Origin: Mixophyes australis
Taxonomy: Eukaryota; Chordata; Amphibia; Anura; Limnodynastidae
NCBI GenBank assembly: GCA_036250195.1
Contig: JAVHZZ010000004.1
Span: 323,108,628-323,172,627, forward strand
Direction of reading: 5' to 3'
Length of the DNA: 64,000 bases
Under the pieces are notes generated by a model. It was given only the letters and a program-made list of their open reading frames with translations, did not search any database and had not been told where the DNA came from. Each line of letters begins with the position of its first letter. Position 1 is the stretch's first letter. Below, one piece after another: positions 57,436 to 64,000 of the stretch. The position numbers were made by a program, and so were the translations under genes.

Positions 57436-57942
57436 CCGTGATAAACAATGTAACAACTTGATGGGATTTATGATCTGAAAATAGTAACCATGTCATAGTT
57501 TTCCAGACATGCTTATACCTGTCATCTAAAGTGGTTTCAGATCATTACTTAACTAAAAATGAGAAAAGTTGCAAAATAAAGCTGAGTACACACCTATGCA
57601 ACGATGTGATTCTGTAACTATTTTGCCATTACTTAAAGCCCAGATGATCTTGCCGATTCATCTGTACACACCTACACGATTTACCGTCAGATCTGGGATC
57701 TGCATCTCTCATAACCATCTGCTGAAAGAGATTGTGACTCTGTACACACTCTACAGATATCTGCCTACACTGGTGGTCGTGAGTGCATACATACTTCCAA
57801 ATTTGCTCGACATCGTTCCATCGTTGGTTGTGATTTTTAGGAACGTTAAAAAACCAAATCAAATGATGCAATGTGTTTTTGGTTCCATAAAACATGATCA
57901 TGAAAGCGTACATACTTTTGCAATATCGGACCAAGAGGTCGT

Positions 57943-58697
57943 TGTTACAATTATGATGCCTTAGTCAGTATTAGCACAGGCTTACCTAGGGCGCGGAGTC
58001 TAACGGCCTTCCGGTCTTCACCAAGAACCACCGCAAGGTAGTGTGGACTTTGCTGCCGAAGAACCGCAGGTCGCGGCCCCCAGATTAGCCTACTGACGTA
58101 AGGGAGAAAGTTCTAAGTGATGGCAGGCAGACAAGAAAATAGACAATGCGGTGCAAGTACAGGCACTAACCGTTAATTCCAGGCGTTGTAGGTCTGGAAC
58201 AGTAACCGGTAGATGCACGGAGCCAATGGGTGCGTGGCAGGATACGGGTCCTGAGACACGACCGGGTCAGTACACTGGTGATATCAGATATACGGTACCA
58301 GAGGGAAATCCAGAGAATAGTTGGTAACACAGCCGAGTCGGTACACAGGAGATAGTCCAGTTCGTAGTGCCAGGGATAAGCCAAAGAATAGTCAGGTCAC
58401 AGCCAGGTAGGTACACAGGAGTAGGAGGAATAGAGGGATACACAGGGAGCAGGTTCACAGGAGTCAGGACACAGGAACTGTAGCCAGGAACAGGAAACAC
58501 ATTGCTCTGACACAGGCAGCGTGTCAGAGGAGGGGAGATATAGGAGTTTGAATTCCCCGCCCAGGAGTCACATGATCAGCAGCAGGGAGAACCCGGAAGT
58601 GCGGCAGCGCCAACAGAAGAAGCGCTGCACAGATCGGACACCGCTGTCCGACCACGCTGACAGCGCAGCGAAACGGGAACAAGGTAAGTTCCTAACA
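57943..58697 (-). repeat. 3' LTR of the Gypsy element
   Basis: 755 bp, nearly identical to 62,971-63,725. Observed differences include the sixth or seventh base (a/g in tgttacaatt/tgttacgatt) and g/c in 'gtcagaggagg'/'gtcagagcagg'. Confidence 0.97.
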
Positions 58698-58713
58698 GTA
58701 CCCCCCCCCTTCA
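58698..58713 (-). promoter_or_regulatory. Polypurine tract
   Basis: In element orientation GAAGGGGGGGGGTAC lies directly before the 3' LTR. It is the expected primer site for plus-strand DNA synthesis. Confidence 0.85.
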
Positions 58714-59190
58714 GGGGTGGCCTCCGGACAACCTATAAGGCTTTTGAGGGAACTTGGTAGGGAATTTCTTCAACAAACTCGGAGCATGAAGGTCTCGTGC
58801 AGGAATCCAAGAACGCTCTTCAGGACCGTAACCTTTCCAGTCAACCAGGAACTGCAAGGAACCTCTGGAAATCCGAGAATCTAGAATCTCCTTCACCTCA
58901 AATTCCTGATCTAGCGCAGAAATAGCAGCAGGAGGTCTTCTTGAAGAGAAGAATTTGTTAATAACAAGTGGTTTGAGAAGGGAAATGTGGAAGACATTGG
59001 GAATCCTCAAGGTAGGGGGTAATTTTAATCTAAAGGCCACCGGATTAATGACCTCAATGATCTTGAAGGGACCGATAAATCGGGGAGCGAATTTCCTAGA
59101 AGGGACCAACAAGCGAAGATTCTTCGTAGACAACCATACTTTGTCACCAGGAGTAAGTAGTGGAGAATGGTCTTCTTCTTTTGTCAAATG
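58711..59190 (-). pseudogene. Integrase C-terminus with GPY/F motif and chromodomain, frameshifted
   Basis: This frame (open 59,274-58,711) carries the continuation of pol: 'TPGDKVWLSTKNLRL', 'APRFIGPFKI' (the GPY/F module), then a chromodomain 'EFEVKEILDSRISRGSLQFL' followed by VDWKGYGPEERSWIP. In chromoviruses this chromodomain guides integration to marked chromatin. It lies one frame away from the upstream integrase. Homology to the family switches frame at about 59,150-59,190, so one indel has separated it. Only the part downstream of that point is family-like; the N-terminal 30 residues of the open frame are out-of-frame noise. Confidence 0.9.
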
Positions 59191-62056
59191 CTCTTTTACT
59201 GATGGCAGAGGTGTGAAGTAATTTGCGTTTGATAAGATCCCACCTAGACGAGAAGTCCGATAGAAGGGAATCAACTGCAGGAACTTCAGAAGCGGTTAAC
59301 TCTTTGAAGGGTGGAACTTTAGGATGAAATCCCTGAAGAGCAAAAAAGGGAGAATTGGAGGTAGAATCGTGTGAATTATTATTGTGAGCGAATTCTGCCC
59401 AAGGTAATAAATCAACCCAATCATCATGTTTAGCTGAAATTAAACATCTGAGGAACTTCTCCAATTCTTGATTCGTCCTTTCAGTGAGACCATTACTTTG
59501 AGGATGATATGCAGAAGAGAAATTTAACTTAATTCCACAAATACGAGAAAAGGCCCTCCAAAATCTTGCCACGAACTGAGTTCCTCGATCAGAAACGATA
59601 ATATCTGGACAGCCATGTAGGCGGAAAATTTCTTTAATGAAGAGTTGAGCCAGAATAGGAGCAGAAGGGAGACCTTTTAATGCCACAAAATGAGCGGCTT
59701 GGGAAAGGCGATAAGTGACCACCCACACTACTGAGAACCCTCTGGAGGAGGGTAAATCTGTGATAAAATCCATGGAGAGATGACTCCAAGGTCGATCCGG
59801 AATTGGCAGAGGCTGCAGCAGACCGTATGGAGCTTGACGAGGAACTTTATTTTGAGCACAAGTGGAACACGCCGTCACAAACTGTCGAACGTCCGAACGG
59901 ATAGCCGGCCACCAATAACTACGGGAGATAAATTCCAAGGTTTTCTTTATACCGGCATGACCAGAAAAACGGGAGGCATGAGCCCATTTAAGGAGTTTAG
60001 TTTGGAGATGTGGAGGAACCAAAGTCTTCCCGTGAGGAATAATCAAACGAGTAGGAGTAGTAGCCAAAATACATTCTGGATCTAGAATAGACCTAACACT
60101 CTCTTCTTCGGTATCCATAGAATCAAAGGAACGAAATAGAGCATCAGCCTTCTTGTTCTTGGACCCTGGTCTGAAGGTAATGATCATATTGAATCGTGAA
60201 AAAAATAAAGACCATCTGGCCTGTCGGGGATTGAGGCAAGATGCAGTTTGTAAATAAAGCAGGTTCTTGTGATCCGTAAAAATAGTAACAGGAAATCTGG
60301 CTCCCTCCAAATGATGTCTCCAAGCTTCCAAGGCCAATTTGATAGCAAGTAGTTCTCTGTCTCCAATGCCGTAGTTTTTTTCGGTGGGTGAGAATTTACG
60401 AGAAAAGAAGCCACAGGGAGAAAATTTTCCAGTAGAATTCTTCTGAGACAAAATAGCTCCCACTCCAGCGGAGGATGCGTCAACTTCGAGAAAAAAGGGG
60501 AAGGAAGAATCTGGCTGTTGAAGAATAGGTGCCGATATGAAGGCTTTTTTAAGATACTTGAAGGCCTCTACCGCCTCTGGTGGACAGGTTTTAGCGTTGG
60601 CAGATTTCTTGGTCAAGGAAGTGATGGGTGCAATAACAGACGAAAACCCTTTGATAAAGTGGCGGTAATAATTAGAAAACCCAATAAAACGCTGGATGGC
60701 CTTAAGTCCAACCGGTTGGGGCCAGTCAGAAATCGCCTTTAATTTCTCAGGGTCCATACGTAATCCGGAGCCAGAAACCACGTGACCAAGAAAAGGAAGA
60801 TGCGTTTTTTCAAAGACACACTTGTCCACATTACAGTACAGATGATGTGACCGAAGGCGTTGAAGAATCAAGGAGACATGATGGCGATAAGTAATAATAT
60901 CAGGTGAAAAAATTAGAATATTGTCTAGGTAGATGACAACAAATTGATACAGGAAATCTTTAAAAACTTCGTTAATGAAATTTTGAAAAACCGCAGGAGC
61001 GTTACAAAGTCCAAATGGCATGACAAGATACTCAAAATGCCCATCGTGCGTATTGAACGCCGTCTTCCATTCGTCCCCTTGTTTAATACGGATAAGGTTG
61101 TAGGCCCCTTTCAAATCAAGTTTAGAAAAAATTGAAGCTCCCTTGATCCTATCAAAGAGTTCAGAGATCAATGGTAAGGGGTACCTATTCTTTTTCGTTA
61201 TGGCGTTGAGGCCACGGTAGTCTATACAAGGACGCAATCCGCCGTCCTTCTTTTTTACAAAAAAAAAACCTGCTCCTGCTGGTGACGAGGATTTCCGGAT
61301 AAAACCCCTGTTTAAATTCTCCTTAATATATAGGGACATAGCATCTGATTCGGGTAGAGACAATGGAAATACCCGTCCTCTGGGTGGTATCTTATCCGGC
61401 AACAATTCAATGGAGCAATCCCAAGGTCTATGAGGGGGTAACTTGGAAGCCTCCTTTTCACAAAAGACGTCAGAAAAGGAATGATATTGAGGAGGAATAC
61501 CAGAGGATGTTGGAAGACAGCCCATAGCGGGTCTATGAATCCTGGGAAGACATCGGGAATGACACTCTGAACCCCATGCAAGGACTTCCGGTTTCTGCCA
61601 ATCTAAAGTGGGGGAGTGAAGTCTGAGCCAAGGTAAGCCTAAGATCAACGGGTTGATGGCCTCTGGAATGACTAGGAAGGAGATTTCCTCAGTGTGTAAG
61701 GCTCCAATGCGTAGAGAAATGTTGGCAGTTCTGTTCTTAATGGATCCTCCAATGATACGACTGCCGTCTATAGCTGTAATGGCAATAGGTGGATCTAAGG
61801 GTTGCCTAGGCAATGACAACCGCTCTACAATGTCAGCTCGTAAAAAGTTCCCCGCTGCACCGGAGTCAATAAGCGCTGGAAGAGACAATTGTTTATCAGT
61901 ATATTGCAGAAGAACTTGGATAGAAAAACTAGAATCCATAGGAGAGAGAATGTTCATACCTAACTTAGTCTCTCCGTCATCAGTTAGGTCCGATCGTTTC
62001 CCGGCCGCTTCCCACATTGACTCAGGACATGACCGGGTTCCCCGCAATAAAGGCAT
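59144..62056 (-). CDS. pol: Gypsy Pol: protease, RT, RNase H, integrase core (970 aa)
   Basis: The polyprotein that copies and inserts the element. The protease active site is 'ALIDSGAAGN' (D64). RT has 'KLDLKGAYN' (D314) and 'YLDN' at 376-379, where Asn replaces the second Asp of YxDD. RNase H has D526, E568 and D595. The integrase has the HHCC finger (H693, H700, C730, C733) and the D763, D823 (VSDRGTQF) and E859 (LTERTNQE) triad. The frame stops at 59,144 just before the GPY/F and chromodomain, which continue in another frame. 'ADALFRS' stands where the family usually has ADALSRS. It overlaps gag by 73 bp in the -1 frame and is expected to be made by ribosomal frameshifting, so its own first Met is not a real start. 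Confidence 0.95.
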   Translation of the reverse strand: MPLLRGTRSCPESMWEAAGKRSDLTDDGETKLGMNILSPMDSSFSIQVLLQYTDKQLSLPALIDSGAAGNFLRADIVERLSLPRQPLDPPIAITAIDGSRIIGGSIKNRTANISLRIGALHTEEISFLVIPEAINPLILGLPWLRLHSPTLDWQKPEVLAWGSECHSRCLPRIHRPAMGCLPTSSGIPPQYHSFSDVFCEKEASKLPPHRPWDCSIELLPDKIPPRGRVFPLSLPESDAMSLYIKENLNRGFIRKSSSPAGAGFFFVKKKDGGLRPCIDYRGLNAITKKNRYPLPLISELFDRIKGASIFSKLDLKGAYNLIRIKQGDEWKTAFNTHDGHFEYLVMPFGLCNAPAVFQNFINEVFKDFLYQFVVIYLDNILIFSPDIITYRHHVSLILQRLRSHHLYCNVDKCVFEKTHLPFLGHVVSGSGLRMDPEKLKAISDWPQPVGLKAIQRFIGFSNYYRHFIKGFSSVIAPITSLTKKSANAKTCPPEAVEAFKYLKKAFISAPILQQPDSSFPFFLEVDASSAGVGAILSQKNSTGKFSPCGFFSRKFSPTEKNYGIGDRELLAIKLALEAWRHHLEGARFPVTIFTDHKNLLYLQTASCLNPRQARWSLFFSRFNMIITFRPGSKNKKADALFRSFDSMDTEEESVRSILDPECILATTPTRLIIPHGKTLVPPHLQTKLLKWAHASRFSGHAGIKKTLEFISRSYWWPAIRSDVRQFVTACSTCAQNKVPRQAPYGLLQPLPIPDRPWSHLSMDFITDLPSSRGFSVVWVVTYRLSQAAHFVALKGLPSAPILAQLFIKEIFRLHGCPDIIVSDRGTQFVARFWRAFSRICGIKLNFSSAYHPQSNGLTERTNQELEKFLRCLISAKHDDWVDLLPWAEFAHNNNSHDSTSNSPFFALQGFHPKVPPFKELTASEVPAVDSLLSDFSSRWDLIKRKLLHTSAISKRAFDKRRRPFSTTYSW
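60920..60925 (-). other. RT catalytic site change YLDD to YLDN
   Basis: The plus strand reads attgtc, giving Asp-Asn on the minus strand. The ancestral atcgtc would contain a CpG, so a single methyl-cytosine deamination explains the change. It should abolish RT activity of this copy. Confidence 0.75.
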
Positions 62057-62943
62057 AAACGATTCTTGAACCGCCTCTCTCTTTCCTCCTGGGATAAACG
62101 TGCTCTTCCCAACTGCATAGGCTCTTCCTCCGCTGTAATAGGACTTTGGAAGCGAGGAGCCAAACGGAAAGTAGATCGACGGGAACTCTCTCTCTCTCTC
62201 TCCTGAGTGCGTTCACGGAAACGTATATCAATCTGGTTACAGAGAGAGATCAAATCATCCAGGGTAGTGGGTAACTCTCGGGCCGCTAGCTCGTCCTTAA
62301 TACGATCGGACAAGCCTTGCCAAAATGTGGCCACTAAAGCTTCATTGTTCCAACGAAGTTCGGCCGCCATAGTGCGAAATTGAAGGGCATATTGGCCCAG
62401 AGTAAGGGTACCCTGGCGCAGACAGAGGAGTCCAGAAGCTGCACTGGAGACTCGTCCGGGTTCATCAAAGATGCGTCTGAAGGTTTCCAGGAAAGTGGCA
62501 CAATTATGGAGGATGGGGTCATCATGTTCCCAGAGAGGAGAAGCCCAGGCAAGCGCTTGACCAGACAATAAGGAAATAATATAAGCGACTTTAGTTTTCT
62601 GTGTAGGAAAGTTTCCAGGCAAAAGTTCAAATTGAATAGCACACTGGTTCAAGAACCCTCGGCATTCCTTGGGATCCCCATTGAACTTGGGTGGGTTAGG
62701 TATGCGGAGTTGAGAGGTTGTGGGAGCAGATACAGCCGAACTGCTTGGAGCGGGGGCAGGTTGTGGGGCCGGAGCAGGTGGAGGATTAGGAGCTGCCACC
62801 TGAGCTGCTTGAAGCGTATCCAACCTGTTAGACAGAGTCTGCAGAATCTGTAATAACTGTTCTTGATTTTTCCCCTGTTCTTCAACCTGAGCCGCTAAGT
62901 TATCCAGTAGTACTCTCGCAGTGGGATTCCCTGTCGCTTCCAT
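61984..62943 (-). CDS. gag: Gypsy Gag, 319 aa
   Basis: The structural protein that packages the element RNA. It has an N-terminal coiled-coil-like stretch (residues 15-50), a Pro/Ala-rich linker (51-75), a retrotransposon gag domain (about 85-240, with 'ALAWASPLWEHDDPIL' and 'TFWQGLSDRIKDELA') and one CCHC knuckle (C297, C300, H305, C310). The ATG is only 27 bp inside the 5' LTR. The last codons contain the GGGAAAC slippery site, and the stop codon is at 61,984-61,986. It is sushi-like in length and layout. The frame is intact. Confidence 0.95.
   Translation of the reverse strand: MEATGNPTARVLLDNLAAQVEEQGKNQEQLLQILQTLSNRLDTLQAAQVAAPNPPPAPAPQPAPAPSSSAVSAPTTSQLRIPNPPKFNGDPKECRGFLNQCAIQFELLPGNFPTQKTKVAYIISLLSGQALAWASPLWEHDDPILHNCATFLETFRRIFDEPGRVSSAASGLLCLRQGTLTLGQYALQFRTMAAELRWNNEALVATFWQGLSDRIKDELAARELPTTLDDLISLCNQIDIRFRERTQERERESSRRSTFRLAPRFQSPITAEEEPMQLGRARLSQEERERRFKNRLCLYCGEPGHVLSQCGKRPGNDRT
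61996..62002 (-). promoter_or_regulatory. -1 ribosomal frameshift site GGGAAAC
   Basis: In the gag frame the codons read CCG GGA AAC, placing G-GGA-AAC exactly in the X-XXY-YYZ phase, 12 bp before the gag stop. Slipping back one base continues into the pol frame (CGA TCG GAC ...). GGGAAAC is a known retroviral slippery heptamer. Confidence 0.9.
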
Positions 62944-62958
62944 CAGTTAGATAAGTGG

Positions 62959-62968
62959 GTCAGAGCAA
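62959..62968 (-). promoter_or_regulatory. Primer-binding site, self-priming type
   Basis: In element orientation TTGCTCTGAC begins two bases after the 5' LTR. No tRNA 3' end (TGG...) fits. Its exact reverse complement GTCAGAGCAA occurs in the LTR at 63,539-63,530, at the predicted start of the RNA. Confidence 0.75.
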
Positions 62969-62970
62969 AC

Positions 62971-63725
62971 TGTTACGATTATGATGCCTTAGTCAGTATT
63001 AGCACAGGCTTACCTAGGGCGCGGAGTCTAACGGCCTTCCGGTCTTCACCAAGAACCACCGCAAGGTAGTGTGGACTTTGCTGCCGAAGAACCGCAGGTC
63101 GCGGCCCCCAGATTAGCCTACTGACGTAAGGGAGAAAGTTCTAAGTGATGGCAGGCAGACAAGAAAATAGACAATGCGGTGCAAGTACAGGCACTAACCG
63201 TTAATTCCAGGCGTTGTAGGTCTGGAACAGTAACCGGTAGATGCAAGGAGCCAATGGGTGCGTGGCAGGATACGGGTCCAGAGACACGACCGGGTCAGTA
63301 CACTGGTGATATCAGATATACGGTACCAGAGGGAAATCCAGAGAATAGTTGGTAACACAGCCGAGTCGGTACACAGATGATAGTCCAGTTCGTAGTGCCA
63401 GGGATAAGCCAAAGAATAGTCTGGTCACAGCCAGGTAGGTACACATGAGTAGGAGGAATAGAGGGATACACAGGGAGCAGGTTCACAGGAGTCAGGACAC
63501 AGGAACTGTAGCCAGGAACAGGAAACACATTGCTCTGACACAGGCAGCGTGTCAGAGCAGGGGAGATATAGGAGTTTGAATTCCCCGCCCAGGAGTCACA
63601 TGATCTGCAGCAGGGAGAACCCGGAAGTGCGGCAGCGCCAACAGAAGAAGCGCTGCACAGATCGGACACCGCTGTCAGACCACGCTGACAGCGCAGCGGA
63701 ACGGGAACAAGGTAAGTTCCTAACA
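62971..63725 (-). repeat. 5' LTR of the Gypsy element
   Basis: 755 bp. In element orientation it holds a TATA box (TATATCTCCC, 63,570-63,561) and, about 30 bases later, TGTCAGAGCAA, the likely RNA start. GCTCTGACAC/GTGTCAGAGC (63,558-63,549 and 63,541-63,532) can form a hairpin. Confidence 0.97.
63561..63570 (-). promoter_or_regulatory. LTR TATA box
   Basis: TATATCTCCC on the minus strand, about 30 bases before the sequence complementary to the primer-binding site. Confidence 0.65.
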
Positions 63726-63825
63726 GTCGTTTATCATGTGATCTGCACGATAATTGCATAGGTGTGTACCCAGCTTAAGATTGGCTGTCAGACTAAATAG
63801 AGATTTCTAAATAAGAACTGTGGAC

Positions 63826-64000
63826 ACTTCGAGGCATATTCAATTAGCCACAATGTTCCTCCAAACATCGCAACTGGGCACATTTGTATATACGGTACCT
63901 CCACCTCCACATTGTGGATTTCTCCTCGCACATTTATGGGGTCAAAGAAAAAAATGCAATGTTACATTGCCGCAGAGTGCCTTCGGCACTGTTCCGCAGG
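63826..64000. mobile_element. MITE, cut by the window end
   Basis: 'aggcatattcaattagccac' matches the MITE arms at 22,451 and 23,319. 'agagtgccttcggcactgtt' resembles 23,265-23,290. The right end lies outside the window. Confidence 0.6.

Larger units (their letters stand above)
57943..63725 (-). mobile_element. Complete Ty3/Gypsy chromovirus (sushi-like), 5.8 kb
   Basis: Two 755-bp LTRs (57,943-58,697 and 62,971-63,725) begin TGTTA and end TAACA in element orientation. They are flanked by an exact 5-bp duplication gtcgt (57,938-57,942 and 63,726-63,730). Internal order on the minus strand is gag, protease, RT, RNase H, integrase, chromodomain, polypurine tract. By eye the LTRs differ at about a dozen positions (about 1.5%), which indicates fairly recent insertion. 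Confidence 0.96.
57579..63776. mobile_element. MITE interrupted by the Gypsy element
   Basis: The left arm 'aagctgagtacacacctatg' (57,579) and right arm, inverted, 'aagctgggtacacacctatg' (63,776) are the ends of one short MITE of about 410 bp. The Gypsy element lies inside with its gtcgt duplication. Confidence 0.75.

Noticed and set aside
58955..59221. Plus-strand open frames within the Gypsy pol region
   Set aside because: They are antisense shadows of pol and carry no domain.
62944..62970. tRNA-type primer-binding site beside the 5' LTR
   Set aside because: The sequence lacks the TGG start and fits no tRNA 3' end that I know; the LTR-complementary 10-mer is a better explanation.

Overview
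The window is repeat-dense vertebrate DNA, most likely from a frog (anuran amphibian). The evidence is the mix of element types: DIRS-type tyrosine-recombinase retrotransposons, a sushi-like chromodomain Ty3/Gypsy element, Tc1 copies, hAT elements, many palindromic MITEs, and LINE tails ending in a 'ggcgctatataaattgatgatgat' signature. I recognise no host protein-coding exon, rRNA or tRNA. Every convincing protein-coding stretch belongs to a mobile element. Species and chromosome cannot be named from sequence alone.

Layout. 0.36-3.15 kb: a decayed DIRS-type element on the minus strand (gag-like region running into the start of RT), cut at an AT microsatellite. 6.4-8.1 kb: remnant of a DNA transposon with an unassigned transposase, itself hit by a 372-bp hAT MITE with a perfect 8-bp target-site duplication (TSD). 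8.4-9.3 kb: a mariner-like MITE and four 110-bp tandem repeats. 9.57-11.35 kb: RT and RNase H remains of a second DIRS element on the plus strand, whose terminal repeat is split by a complete 9,409-bp hAT element (11,466-20,874; TSD gttgagac). That hAT carries an 899-aa transposase, a 37-unit satellite of about 77 bp, several subterminal repeat units and three 295-bp tandem repeats upstream of the gene. 22.4-31.1 kb: MITEs, a diverged solo LTR, a broken Tc1 transposon and an old relative of the same hAT. 31.98-35.0 kb: a hAT MITE into which a 2.1-kb internally deleted sister of the large hAT has inserted; both TSDs are perfect. 35-57 kb: mostly AT-rich single-copy-looking sequence with scattered MITEs, microsatellites, a 1.5-kb solo LTR (TSD atcca) and a 624-bp hAT derivative with a SCAND3/ZBED5-like C-terminus. 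57.9-63.7 kb: a complete Ty3/Gypsy chromovirus on the minus strand (TSD gtcgt, two 755-bp LTRs) inserted in a MITE.

How the parts work together. The Gypsy element shows a full expression plan: LTR TATA box, gag, an in-frame GGGAAAC slippery heptamer giving -1 frameshifting into pol, and a GTCAGAGCAA/TTGCTCTGAC complementarity between the predicted mRNA 5' end and the bases beside the 5' LTR. The last suggests self-primed reverse transcription of the Tf1 type. It also carries two apparent lesions: YLDN in place of YxDD in RT, and a frameshift ahead of the chromodomain. The two closely related hAT copies with exact TSDs give a natural comparison for how a satellite array can grow inside a transposon.
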